DNA of 64,000 bases. Source: Agrocybe praecox. Taxonomy: Eukaryota > Basidiomycota > Agaricomycetes > Agaricales > Agrocybaceae. The position numbers and the translations under genes were made by a program. Of the stretch, positions 1 to 11,374 are shown piece by piece. Position 1 is the first letter of the stretch. Every line of letters begins with the position of its first letter. The notes beneath the pieces were generated by a model. That model had not been told where the DNA came from. It did not search any database and saw only the letters and a program-made list of their open reading frames with translations. The stretch is taken from NCBI GenBank assembly GCA_964017145.1, contig OZ024844.1, positions 3,410,001 to 3,474,000 of the forward strand. The letters are read 5' to 3'.

Positions 1-666
1 TCACTTCACCACGCCATTTGGCTTCAAAGGTACCAACGGCTCAGACACCAGTGTTAATCCTATCTGGAGGACATCACTTTACCAGGTAACGATTATTGTC
101 ATATGCATTTTACTAGTCAACTAAGTCGCACTTTCAGATCATTCTCGTCAACACTTACTTCATCCCCAACACTTTGGCAGACAGACAAGCAGCATACACA
201 GCATCCACCAACGCCGTCCAGCCCTTGCGTGACCTCACTCCAGGATCTGGAGCCTACGTTGTTTGTATTTTCTCATTGCTTCATTTCTTCACTTGTCTCA
301 CCTTATAAATTATTTTCTAGAACGAAGCTGATATCCACGAGCCCGACTTCCAAAGTATTACCTATCCCCCTGCTTCGGTTGAGCCCCCCACTAAACATAT
401 TTTTGTTACATAGACTCATTCTGGGGAGCTGCTAACTACGCAAAACTGCTCACCATTAAGAATAAGTAGTAAGTTGACATTCTTAGTGACATTCCCTGTT
501 CATTTACTTACGTCAACCACCAGCGACCCCGGTCACTTGCTTGACTGTTGGCATTGTGGTACGTTGTTTCAGAAATTAACCACGGTTGAATATAACGGTA
601 TTGACATTTTTGCGCACAGTCGGATGGAAAGGAGCCCAAGCGAAACAATTCCAATGCTACATCTAA
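1..666 (+). CDS. FAD-linked oxidoreductase (berberine-bridge-like), 3' part
   Basis: This is the C-terminal end of a flavin-dependent oxidoreductase of the BBE/6-hydroxynicotine-oxidase-like group common in fungi; the FAD-binding N-terminus lies outside the window. Exons read as 1-85, 138-260, 321-354, 414-468, 524-558 and 620-666, all with GT-AG borders and consistent phases, ending at TAA 664-666. The joined frame contains GSGAYVNEADIHEPDFQ, then NSFWGAANYAKLLTIKNKYD, then HLLDCWHCVGW. This is the usual BBE C-terminal order: an NEAD motif, a WG..Y..LL..K.KYDP block, then a short tail. In the family this tail packs against the substrate side of the flavin; many members are secreted. Substrate cannot be told. 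Frequent tiny exons (34-55 nt) are typical of Agaricomycete genes. The family call is firm; the exact reaction is unknown. Confidence 0.85.
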
Positions 667-1680
667 TTTGTCGCACCTCAAAGACTTTCGTTAATTTTTT
701 ATTATGTACATTGTGCCCTATTTATACACCAGTCGTTCTTTTATTCAGGGCGTTAGCGTACCGGTTAATTGATCTAATAATATAACTTTCTACTCCAATA
801 CGTTCTATTTTGAGAAATCAGGATGGATGAGGAAATGTGAGAAAAAGGTCTGCCAACTATACCAATTTCGCCAATAGCGCAGTACGTCAGAGCTATTGTG
901 GCTAATGCACATAGCCCCTTAGCTTAGGATTACCAGAGCAAAGGAGAATAAAAGGAGTAAATTCATTCTCCTTACTAGCTAGAAATCGTCAGGGAAACGG
1001 GCCTTACGATCCCACAATCTCAATCCCAAGCGCCCGACGGGTTTCGAATCGTCTAATGAAATTTTACAGCATATTCACACCAACTATCATTGCTATCAGT
1101 CTAGGTATCTACTCAGTGGTTACAGACCAAACCTGAACGTTTGAACAGTTGTTAACCATGATAGTAGTACTACGTACGCATATACTTTAGCTTCGTTGCC
1201 TATAGGTACTGGTAAGTCCAGAGGCGGTTGATTGCAACAGATTCCTAGTATATCATTCAATAACCCATGGGTCCGTTCTTAATATATAATGATATAGCGA
1301 ATGCAAAACGGTTTGAAGAATCAGTGCTCAGCGCTCATGAGTGCCGACGAGGCCGTTGGCGGCGTGGCGCCGCTTCAGTTAGCTACTAAAGCTCGAGGAA
1401 TTTACGTCGAAGTTGAAACAAGGCTGAATTGCTCAGAAAGTGATTTATGGATCGAGGTCACTGACAGAAGTTGTAAATAATAATCAGCATTGGCGACGGT
1501 CGGTGATTCTGAAGCTACCGATACAAAATGATTGAATAATAATAATGATGACTCCAATACTACTACTATCAAGCAGAGGAAAAATAAAAATATAAAAGGT
1601 AGAAAAGAGAAACCCCGTGTCCATGATAAGGCATCCGAGAATAATGGAACAAAAAAATAATCTAGCCTAATCGCAGGTAC
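667..1680. other. intergenic, convergent 3' ends
   Basis: This stretch lies between the 3' end of the oxidoreductase (+) and the 3' end of Mif2 (-). It is AT-rich with short A and AAT runs around 1535-1600. I see no coding frame with family resemblance, no tRNA and no repeat beyond short AAT runs. Confidence 0.5.
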
Positions 1681-3828
1681 CTAAACATTTCGCGTCGAAG
1701 GGGCAGACGCCATTGAGGCAGCACGCCCATTCGCGCCTCCTACTGAAGTTGCCCTAGGGTTTTGAGCCCCTGCGCTAGACGAACGCATCATTGACCTTCG
1801 TCGGTTCATCTCAGCCGTTTGTTCCCTCTTTGCTGCCTCCTCTTCATGCGACATCCCAACTTTACGAGCCTGGGTGAAGAAGAGCTTGGCATCCCTTTCG
1901 GAGATGTTTTCAATTAGGTATGTATTTCCTAAAAGAGATATAAGTTTTTGTTTTTTGGTTCAAAAGTGAAAATAATGACTTACCCCGGGGAACCATGAAC
2001 ATGCCACCCGTGGAGAGAATCATCGACGTTTGGTGAATTTTGAAGTTTACCGCACCTTCAACAACGTAGAAGACCTACAAAACTGTGTTAGTGACCCAGA
2101 CGATTACGCGATGCATATAGCATAGTAAACACATACGTATGTATTATCCTTAGCAGCCTTACTTGGCTTGCGACCTCGTGGAGGTATAATCAACTGCCCC
2201 GCAGCAATAAAATCGTCGTCTCCAAAAATTTTATCGAACGACCAATTATGATCGGCTGCTAAACGTGGCTCAACCATCTTTGCGGTCCAAGCAATACCTA
2301 ATATGAAGTGACTTTAGTACTTTTGAATGATAGGATATAGTAGGTGAAACTTACGCCGTACTACCTCTTCCTTAGTCGAGAATTGAAGTACGGTGCATTG
2401 GGCTTCTGTCTCATCATCCCAGCCTTCCTCCGGATTGACAACAGGTAGAGCAGGCGGAATAACGTAGTCATCCGGGTCACCAGCAGGCCTACTTCTGCTC
2501 CGTGCGCGAACTGATGCTCCTCGTTTTCTTTTGGCTCCAAGGGGGGCAGGGATCTCCTTTGGTATTCGGAGTATTTCTTTAATGGGGGGAACAAGAACAG
2601 GGCCAGAGTGATTATGCGTTCGACCGTATACCATTTTTTCGCCGCGCCAGTATTCCAGAGGAGCGATATGTTCTCGTTTACTTCTCCGTACGCCTTCCCG
2701 ATATTCTGTGAGAAATGCGACACAGCGGTGTTTAGGTTCTGAGTTATAGATTATGACGGCGAGAAAATCGTACCTCGGTTTTCCTTCTTAGATCTCGTCT
2801 GCGTTTTAGGTGCTGGTTTCTTTTTCTTCTCCGGAACAACTTTCTGTTTGGCCTTCTTAACAGGCGGCTCAGGTTCGGACTCTGCAGCACTATCGGCACC
2901 CATTTCCACATCTTCCAGACCCTTCGCAATCTCATCTTCCACTTCTTCGTCCAGATGTTGTGGCGTCTCTTCTCTTGGAGCCTTCTTCTTGCCTTTGTCG
3001 TTCCGAGGTGGTGGTGGCGGAACAGGCGAGCTACTTTCCTGGGGAGCAGGTTGCTCTGGCTCTTCTTCTTCTTCTTGCTCTTCCTCCTCATCTTCCTCCT
3101 CTTCTATGCGACTAAAGTTAGACTGAACACTATAATTTGACTGTCTAGGTGTACGCTGGGATTCGGGGCTTTCTTGTGGACCGTAGTCGTCGAAGCCACT
3201 CTGATCCACTTGGTCATCATAATTGGCCATACTGTAGTCTCCTGCAGGCTCATTATCTGACTCGGATGCAGAGGGTGAATTTTGAGGTGCAAAAGATTTA
3301 CGAAGACCCGAGGGACCTGCGGCACCATTCCTAGCAGTTCGCTGGTGGGAAGACGATGGACGCGGAGAGGGTATCTGGTCGAAGTCAACGTCAGACGTAC
3401 GTGCTACAGGCCGGATAGATGATCTATGTCGACCTGCAGTAGTCGGTGTCAATGGCGGTCTTATGTTCACCAACTGCCTGAAGTCAGGACCTGAATGGCG
3501 CAGTGAATAGTTAGTAAATGCTGGGAATGCAATTGAATAGTGGCGCACTGTCTAGTTGCATAGATTGTTCGCCGTCCTCTTCATCATAATCGTCATACCT
3601 ACGATCCGCAGCTGGTATACTTTTCTTTCTCCGTTTTGGGGGCGAAGGTGCCTGCTGCAGTAGTTCCTCAAACGGTTCAAAGCCATCTGACTTGCGCTCA
3701 ACATGCTGCACAGCAATGCCTGTCTTCTTGCCAACTTCAGGATTATCTCCTCGGTAAGGTATGTGAGCCTTTTGGAGGCCTCTTCGTGCTGCTCCACCTA
3801 GACTGCTCTTGCGAGCAGAGGTTGGCAT
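1681..3828 (-). CDS. MIF2: Mif2/CENP-C inner kinetochore protein
   Basis: Centromere protein C homologue, the inner-kinetochore scaffold that binds CENP-A nucleosomes. Six exons: 3549-3828, 2774-3490, 2355-2705, 2137-2297, 1984-2074 and 1681-1928, all GT-AG with consistent phases, giving about 615 residues. The start is the ATG at 3828, because the longer open frame begins with a TTG directly after an in-frame stop. The N-terminus has the Mif2 box (QKAHIPYRGDNPEVGKKTGI, about residues 20-40). An acidic, Ser/Pro-rich middle with Glu runs and KKKK tracts follows. The CENP-C signature RRSKREHIAPLEYWRGE lies at about 339-355, across the exon 2/3 join. The C-terminus (about 468-560) is the cupin dimerisation fold, with YVFYVVEGAVNFKI and GGMFMVPRGNTYLIEN. 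A basic Ser/Ala-rich tail ends the protein. Single-copy housekeeping gene; confidence high. Confidence 0.95.
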
Positions 3829-4224
3829 CGTTCGCGCTGGTGTGCCAGAGGACAAGGCGGATTAGACGGATTCGAGCTTCCGGAGCAGCACAAATTGGGA
3901 GGTCGCTCTTGTTGTTCGTGTGGGAAATAAACGATGCACGCGGATCTGACGCGCTTGTGCTTGTTTTGCTACATCTAACACGTGAGCTATTTTTTCTCTT
4001 TTCTCCAATTGGTTTGTGAACTTCAACGGGAATCAACGCACCTCTGCCAACGGTGTTGAGCTATTTTACTCTTGTTATCTGCGTACATTGCTGTCCCTTG
4101 CAAAGAAAATAAGTCCCCAAAAACTCTCAAACTTTGTGGATGAGCAAGCTCAAGCGCATATATTCCGCACGAATCCGTCTTTTGCCCAAGCAACCAACAA
4201 GCAACAGTGGGTAAGTGACCTACG
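3829..4224. promoter_or_regulatory. shared upstream region between Mif2 and the F-box remnant
   Basis: About 400 bp separate the Mif2 start (-) from the first readable codons of the F-box/LRR remnant (+). It must hold the Mif2 promoter. No TATA box or other motif stands out. Short open frames here are not family-like. Confidence 0.4.
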
Positions 4225-5204
4225 AGCGGTGAAAACCATGGACTACATCTCCTCTGGCACGAATGCTTTGATCTCCTCAATATCAAGGATCAGAAGCGCC
4301 TGAGCGTTATATGTCGCTTACTTCACGCGATTGTCTTCCCAATTTTCGACAGAACAGTGAAATATGCATACAAGATCGAATTATCTGCCGGATCGGAACC
4401 GACAATCAAGGACCTGAGGACTTACAGGATCTTGCGCAACGGCTCTCATACTTCCTCGCTTTGACTAAGGACCCGACGCGAGCCTGTGTCGTATGGGAAT
4501 GTCATCTCGTCTATAAACGACAGATACTGGCCAAGGCGTGCGAGTCACCTCGCAAAATAGTCGATGATCTATATGCTATGTTTATCAAGAAGCCCACCAA
4601 TTTACGAGTTGTACGCTGTGACTTTGACAAGAACATGGTCAAGACCCTAATGGCGTCTTTATCTACCTTGCCTGACCTCAAAGAACTCTTCTTCAACTCA
4701 GCCAAGTTCGGTGCTCACAACCAAAGTCTCGCTTCAATGTGCGTAAATTCGCCATCAACAATACCTGGTCAGACAGGAATCCCAACAAAACCACAAGGAC
4801 ACTGGATACAATCTCGAATACTGTGTTCGAGGGCATGACTATTCTCTCCAATGTGTATTCTCCCAAGGTATTGGCTTCTTTATTCGTGCTGGGAAGCTCC
4901 AACCGTCTCAAGAGCTTGACTCTGGATCTGTTCATCAAGCCAGATAACGTTGCTTTGTTGCACGAGTTCCTTGCAACGTGTCCCAACCTTGTGAATCTTT
5001 TGCATAGGAAAAGGGTCCCGAAGGTGATGGGAGCGACCCAGAATTTCTTCTTATTAACGATCCTCTGCCGGCATCTAGCATACCAAGACTTCAGTGTTTC
5101 TGTGGTTCTAGTGTAGTTGCACTGTCATTTATTATTGGAAGGCCCGGTAAGCAAATTACTCTGTCTGGAGACGTAGGTGAAAGCATTTGGTATGTTGTAT
5201 TTTG
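4225..5204 (+). pseudogene. frame-broken F-box/LRR protein remnant
   Basis: The stretch carries successive pieces of a basidiomycete F-box/leucine-rich-repeat type protein in shifting frames. An F-box-like piece (ECFDLLNIKDQKRLSVICRL, then HAIVFPIFDRTVKYAY) starts near 4250. A second frame (about 4430-4750) holds RLSYFLALTKDPTRACVVW and LPDLKELFFNSAKFG. A third (about 4735-5020) holds RLKSLTLDLFIKPDNVALLH and LATCPNLVNLL. A fourth (about 5010-5204) holds LPASSIPRLQCFCGSS followed by FIIGRP, typical of LRR blocks in these proteins. I could not remove the frame changes with plausible introns, so I call it a pseudogene. Unrecognised introns or base errors remain possible. No clear start codon is visible. 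F-box proteins of this kind select targets for SCF ubiquitin ligases and turn over fast in mushrooms. Confidence 0.65.
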
Positions 5205-5363
5205 ATATCTTCTTTCTCTTTCTTTAATCTCGATCGAGGGATACAACCCTCCAAGTACCATACATAGTAATCCGCGAACAACTTGAACTTGTATATTGGC
5301 GAAAATTTTGCACATGAATGGCGACTGTGAATATAACTTTATCAGACTCTTTGAGTCCCTTCT

Positions 5364-6070
5364 TTAAACCTTTCCAGCAACGAAGCTCGCAGCAGCCGGC
5401 GCATCCTAAAGAGATCAGGAATTAGTTATGAGTCAGAAATTATGTAGTTCTTCAAGGTACACGTACAGCGCCGTAGCTCAAGTGAGCAGCGTTAATGATA
5501 TCTCCACCAGCGCAGATATCATCACCCGTAGCACAAAAAGTGATGGAGCGACCGTTAAGGACACCTGGGAAGCCTTGGTTGTCATCGGGGTCACCGAAGA
5601 CAACAACAGCGTTGACACGGCTCTGGACACTGGTCGAAAGCTTCACGGCAGCTAGGTGAGTTACCTGGGCACCTTGACTAATGAAAACGAAAACACCATC
5701 AGGAGTGCTTCAAGGAAGATGAATGTTAGCTCGTTTACCTGTAGCCTGACATAACGATCTTAGTGTTAGGGCAGGAGCTTGCAACGGAGTTGACATCGTT
5801 AGCCATCGTAGTGGCACCGTTGGGGTCTCCACCCTCTAAGAAGCCTGGAATGGATGCGGGGTAGTTGACGCCTTGGAAGCTCAGGGTCTTAGAGCCGATG
5901 GCAGCCTGGATGGCAGCCTCGAAAGGCGGGCCAACGACAGTGCCGATAGGTGCAACTTCGAGAGTGCCACGAGCAAAAATGACAGTGACGTCTGAACATG
6001 TTGCACGTTCCTCGAGAGGAGCAGAGAGTGCCAAAGTGGCAAGAGCAAGTAGAAGAGTAGCCTTGAACAT
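5364..6070 (-). CDS. secreted cutinase
   Basis: Serine esterase of the cutinase family (alpha/beta hydrolase, CE5) that cleaves ester bonds of plant cutin and similar polyesters outside the cell. Exons 5739-6070, 5467-5677 and 5364-5405 give about 194 residues. The first 16 residues are a hydrophobic signal peptide ending near ALS/AP. The first cysteine is in RATCSDVTVIFARGT. The nucleophile lies in GYSQG, with Ser111 split by intron 1. The second catalytic pair is in FCATGDDICAGG (Asp163) and INAAHLSYG (His176). The 13-residue Asp-His spacing is the same as I recall for Fusarium cutinase. Cys159 and Cys166 form the expected C-terminal pair. Length is normal for the family. The gene stands alone between the F-box remnant and MTU1. 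All catalytic residues are intact, so it is probably functional. Confidence 0.95.
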
Positions 6071-6802
6071 TTTGTTTTCTGTTGAAAGGGACGAGGATAA
6101 CGAGAGCCTCTAGGAGACACTTTATATTGCTGCTGGATGAACGCGGTTCCAATGCTCCTGCAACGACAGGAGGAGCATATGACTACAGAAACCAGGGCGT
6201 GAGGACAGGCTGGAACGATTTACGCTTTGCCGGTGTCATGCGTTTGCCGGTCGTTCTCAGCGCCTTAGCCAACGAAAGGACTGGAAGTCAGGAAAATAAT
6301 TGGATGCGTTCTGTATTCTGCACCCGTTTGACAGGATCCAAGAATAAGGGAAGTTTCTAGGGCCATGCTTGCGAGGAACGTTGGACGGGAGCAATCATTC
6401 AGGACGAAAATGGTATAGAAGGTCGCTGGTGGATGTCCGAAGATCCAGTGAGGCGTCATGAGAGCTGTGGTCGCTAACGAGGAGCGCAGTTCTGACGAAT
6501 CGATGAATACGATAGATGGTCGGGTGCTGAGGTTGGAGCAACTGGGAATGAATAAGAAATTTTAATTGCAGTCCCAAGTAACATTTGCATCGTCAAGTTT
6601 CCCAGGGTGTGACAGCCTACTCTTGCCCAACGTTTCGGTGCGGGTGCAGTTGCAGATTGAAGACAAATTTTCACCGAGATAAAATATAATAAAGACAGTA
6701 GGGGTTCCTATAACGCAGCACAGAGATCTACTAATTTACTCAGTGTTTCGCGGGTGAAGACAAAGAGGAAGGAGACTGACAAGTGGATAAGCAAAATAGC
6801 GG
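6071..6802. other. intergenic, cutinase upstream region
   Basis: This holds the cutinase promoter and the 3' flank of MTU1. Several short frames overlap here, but none is family-like and none has plausible splice structure. No repeat or RNA gene was seen. Confidence 0.45.
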
Positions 6803-8539
6803 TCAAGCTGTAGATTCAATTACTCCAGAGCCCAAGCACCAATCTCCATCCCAGAGAGCAGCCACTTGTCCAGGAGTCACCGCCTGCTGGGGCTCTTCAC
6901 ATTCAATAGTCAAGTGTGTATGTTTGGAATATAGTTCGCCACTATTTGATGCATCAGGAACCCTGTGTCTACTAAAAAATAGTAAACACCCGAGCACAGA
7001 CGACATTCTTTGTCTTACCTTTTTACGTTGCACTTGACTGGTTGCATACGATAGCGATGTGCGAGATATAAATTTGCGCCTTCTGGGCTGTCAATTCCTT
7101 CAGGAGGCCTGTCTTTCCAGATCCAAGCGAACTCTGGCACATCCAACACAGACGTAAAGAGCGATTCGTGTTTGCTACAAAAGACGGGACGATGAGTGTT
7201 ATAGAGCATGACGATGTGAAAGAAACAAACCTTCCGGGAATGACCAAAATTCTGTTATTTTTAGCATCTTTTTTGACGACGAACATTTTGTCCTTCATTC
7301 CAGGCACGCGTGCATTTTGTCCTATTGTAAAGCTCCATAGACCTTGGTGTTCACCGACAACTTTCCCTGTTATTTTGTTGATTATTGGGCCAGGATTGGG
7401 GGTTATGTACTCCGCTGCAAAATAAATTTCAATGGCAAGAAAAAGGGTAGAAAGTTCCAATACCTACATAAGAAACTACCAAATCGTGTCCTCTCACCAA
7501 CAAAACAAATACCAACACTATCTGGCCTGGCTGCCGTCGATAGACCGTGTTTCTTCGCTAAATTTCGGACTTCCGCTTTTGTTAAGTTGGCAAGAGGAAA
7601 AAGAGCGCGCCGTAGTCCTGGTTCAGAAATAGCGGAAAGGAAATACGTCTGGTCCTTGTTCTTGTCGAGCGGGCGAAGAAGCGTTGGACGAGGTGTCTGG
7701 GAAGCTGAAGATGTCCATCCCTTGGAAGCATAATGCCCTATTCACCAGCTTTAGTCGTTTTTAAAATTAAACAGTCAAGAAAAAAATCATACCAGTCGCA
7801 AACCAAGTCGCGTTATTAGAAGAGTTATTGATGGGAAGCCTTTCCAGCAGAGCACCGAATTTTATTTCTCTAACATGCAGAGATTTGAGTTTTATGAGAA
7901 GGCGACAAAAGGGCATGCAATTCAAATTTCACCTGTTACACCACACATCAGGATTTGGACTAACACCCACCTCCCATTGTCTCAAGGAGGGCTCAAAAAC
8001 ACGCATCCAGTACTCTTTGGAAAGATCAATCTGAAGATGAACATTGATGAGACATTGGCCATAAGTTCAAACGGAGAAAACTCACTGACTAGTTCACAAG
8101 GTAAGCCGAGTTTCTTGCAAACTAGCTGAACATCTTCCCAATCTTTCTCCCATTCGCATCCTTTATCCGTCCCCGACTCGTCTCGCATATCCCAATTCCT
8201 CATGTATACCGCAGAAAGATCATAGTCCTGCTTCGAGTTAATACCTCGCATTTGTAACGAACGATATGTTGCAAACCGACCTGATGGGCAAGAAGCATTG
8301 CCGACACAGAAGAATCGACTCCCCCAGACATTCCTACCACCACTTTGCCGCCCACACGCGTTAGAGTCTCGTGAATCAAAATTCGTTAATGACCTCTCAC
8401 CTCTATCTCCCCTTTTCGGAATTTCATAATTCTCATTTACCGCAAAATGATTACAAGCAATCGGGGTATAATATCGCTGGGTGGCGCGTTGGACACAAAT
8501 TCCGTGGCGTGACTGCAAGACAGACCGAAGCTTGTACAT
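6803..8539 (-). CDS. MTU1: mitochondrial tRNA-specific 2-thiouridylase
   Basis: Homologue of bacterial MnmA and eukaryotic MTU1/TRMU, which places the 2-thio group on the wobble uridine of mitochondrial tRNAs using ATP and persulfide sulfur. Nine exons: 8401-8539, 8281-8342, 8090-8227, 7933-8030, 7793-7869, 7468-7737, 7231-7414, 7019-7174 and 6803-6971, about 430 residues. The last acceptor is ambiguous by 9 nt in frame. The N-terminus ([20 protein letters not shown]) is Arg/Ser-rich without acids, like a mitochondrial presequence. The PP-loop SGGVDSS is at about 52-58, followed by [12 protein letters not shown]. The two catalytic cysteines are present: Cys144 in [14 protein letters not shown] and Cys249 in [11 protein letters not shown]. 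The C-terminus has [13 protein letters not shown] and the beta-barrel ending [20 protein letters not shown]. Intron 2 starts GTCGGT, a weaker donor. Very likely functional. Confidence 0.93.
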
Positions 8540-8876
8540 GTAAGTTGGTGATAGTTTTCAAGTCCTAGAGTGTGTCAAACGACGCTTGGAGTTGGAATTA
8601 TGAGTATTAGTATTGACAGGAGTTGGGAAGAGTTTACGTTCGACGTGACGCGCTCGCATATTGCAAATTTCAAATTATTGTGACGGCCCGCGGGGCCGGG
8701 TGCGCGTGACCTTCGATTCGATGCGTCATGGGACTTGGCAAGATCTCCATGATGGATCGCGTCCTCAGACCTCGCCCATTTTCACTTGTTTGCCTTTCTA
8801 TATTGCTTTATTTTTAATAATACAAGATATATAGTATTTTATGTGTAGCAATCTATCCAAACCCTACTTGATAATT
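8540..8876. other. short intergenic region
   Basis: Upstream flank of MTU1 and 3' flank of membrane paralog A. A GC-rich patch (8680-8710) is followed by AT-rich sequence. No feature was recognised. Confidence 0.4.
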
Positions 8877-10666
8877 TTAAGGAACATCGTCCGCGCCCTG
8901 GACTTGAAATAAATGGGGGTTGAATTCTGGAACGTTGCATTCCTCTGTAAACGGGAGATAATATGCCTCCCGAAGGTTGAGAACGAGGCGAGGACCTATT
9001 ATGCACGGCGCAAAACTTGTTATAGGAATTATAGCGTGAGCCACTTCAACCTGTGTAAAGAAATATAGAAATCATAAATATTGCCACAATGAGGCTGACA
9101 TACCGATATATGCATCGCAGCAATAAGATTTAATAAGCATAGGGAGCAGTAGCTGGGATACTCCGTTTAGCCGACATTGGTATATTTTACAAGAAATTTT
9201 TAGATACACTCACAGAAGCGGAAACGTTATGCTATCGCGAAAAAGAATGTATGTAAGTTTGCTGGTTGATGGCAAGGGCATGTTGTTAAGGACATTGGCG
9301 GAACGATGATATTGGATGGCAACTTTGAACGCGAGCGCTATTAGCAAGGTCTCAAATGCAACAACGGGAATCAACACAAAAAAAGTCCACTTGGTAAAGT
9401 ATCTTGTCGAGCACAAGTGAATACCTAGGGGAGATACAGAATCAGGTACGTCTGTTAGAGTCAACAATTAGAATTCAACGGGTTTCCTCATCTTCTAGCG
9501 AGACTTACTACGCCTAAAGTGAAATCCTACACTTAACATGATAGCCACAACGACCATTTCTGCTACAAAAGCAGACATAAGGGCGAAGGTGATGAACCTA
9601 TCGCGGTCATACATGCTAGAGACACGAAAAACCATGATGCCTGGCCGGACTGGTTTGGATCAGTTATATGCACCTAAAACCATTTTCTTACCTTGCATCG
9701 ACATCGCAATGAGGGACGCCCAATAATTTAGGACTAGTTCGGCCACCGATAGGTCACCTGTTGAATTAGTAAGTCAGAGGTCAATATCTCCCTTCCCTTG
9801 GCTCAACGGGAAACAAAACACTTACATCTAGCAATTATAAGAACATCATACTTCCATCTTAGGGAATTGATTGATACCTCTGAAGAACATTATAAGAATA
9901 TTGAGGGTAGAATAGGCACAAGGAAACTTGCATCGAGACTGGTGCTCGTCATCTGACGCATATGGGCTTCAAAAAAGCAGTCATCAATGGGTTAGGATTA
10001 GTTCTTGGTAGCAAGACAGCGAACTAGGACTTACTGACTACATTATATCTATGATGAGTCGACAGACACACAGATAAAATCAGTCGATTGGAAGGTGTCA
10101 TGGCATCAAATTCGGAACTTCGATAAATTGACACATACATTTGATACCCGATTCCTAGGTAACGGTTCTGGTTGTGGATAGAAAGATGAGAATCATCCTC
10201 GAGCGACACAGGTAGAAGAATAGCCTACCAGGAGAAAAAGTGTGTGTACTATTGAAGGTTTGGCTCTTTTCTAAAAGACGATAATAAGCCAGGTTTCTAA
10301 ATTAATGCTCGAAGCAGAGAGATGAACGATGGTCACCCAGATAAATTCGATCTTGATATAGTGGGTTAATGTAAAGGTTCTTTGATGCTTAGTATGACTC
10401 CACATACCTCTATATCCAGAGTAGTAACTTTAAGCAACGTATGGACAGACCATGATCAAACGTTAGCTTCTGGATATGGGAGCCGAAGGAAAGTACGACG
10501 CACGATGGTCGTATATGACGCATGCGGCCGATGCGGCTAAAAGGGTGTACGCGTTTGGAACACAGACCCTATGCTATTGAGATGTGTTGACTGAACTCTT
10601 ACCCGAGAGAATAGATGTTATCCGCTCCAGGTACAGAGAATCGATAGCCATTGCACGAGAGTTCAT
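8877..10666 (-). CDS. DUF6533-like multi-pass membrane protein, paralog A
   Basis: Member of a lineage-specific family of multi-pass membrane proteins; function unknown. ATG at 10666 begins MNSRAMAIDSLYLERITSIL. Early exons read 10603-10666, 10504-10536, 10408-10427, 10337-10351, 10229-10270, 10139-10167 and 10035-10048. They give YDHLTTLDIE, IEFIW, KRAKPSIVHTLFLL and NRYLGIGYQ, the DUF6533-like part. The exon(s) just before 9880 are not resolved. Later exons give CDLSVAELVLNYWASLIAMS, GIMVFRVSSMYDRDRF, DSVSPLGIHLCSTRYF, YILFRDSITFPLL and PCIIGPRLVLNLREAYYLPF, with stop TAA at 8877-8879. Hydrophobic segments recur throughout, consistent with about seven helices. It is the first of three tandem same-strand paralogs. 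The DUF name is from memory of the pattern (YD..LTLD.E...IW), so family membership is probable rather than proven. Confidence 0.7.
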
Positions 10667-11374
10667 TTCCTTATGCTGTGAGATCTAATTGTGTGTTGGG
10701 GGGGAATTGTACTAGGGTATGAATGTATAGAGTTTTACTTACTGGAGAGGGGTAAATATCAAGCCTAGATACGGTCAAACTGTAGGATGAAACATTATAG
10801 TCGGGGAGTACGTGCCAGTATACGTAACCTTCATTCCACTCAAATAAGCAGTTTACCACCCTGTATTATACGAGCTACGTCCCTGACCCCGTTGCCCAGA
10901 TATGTAGTACAAGTTCGTCGGGTGATGTACGAGACTACGAGTACATTCTTACCCACGTTTCTGACTGAGTTGAGGAGCGCTCAGGGAAGTGCCGCATTAA
11001 TTGATGGCTGATCGGCAAACAATATAACTTGAACAAATTGGATTTCTTGCTAACTTGGAAATCGTAAATGGATTACCAGGGCTCTCATTACTTACAGGAA
11101 TTTAATCAATTAATTCATTTTTCTAGTCAAGTCTTCTTTGATTCTATTAAAAAATTTGGTCCAAATTTCTGAATCGTGCTCCCCGAATAAATACTTTTCA
11201 ACGGTCAAATATGGAGCAAATGTTTGCGAACCATTGTCAGAAGCTAGGAAGGTTGGGTATAAATATGTTATATTTATTTTGGCATGCTTACAACGGTTTT
11301 CTCCTCATCCTTTTAAGCATAAACTGAAGCTCCAGCAACGGGAGGTTTTAATGAAGGGACTTTCCGTCCGTCTT
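10667..11374. other. intergenic between paralogs A and B
   Basis: This contains the upstream region of paralog A and the 3' flank of paralog B. Short frames on both strands have no family resemblance. No repeat was recognised. Confidence 0.4.

Noticed and set aside
3636..4019. 127-codon plus-strand frame opposite Mif2 exon 1
   Set aside because: It overlaps the antisense of a well-supported coding exon and shows no family resemblance.
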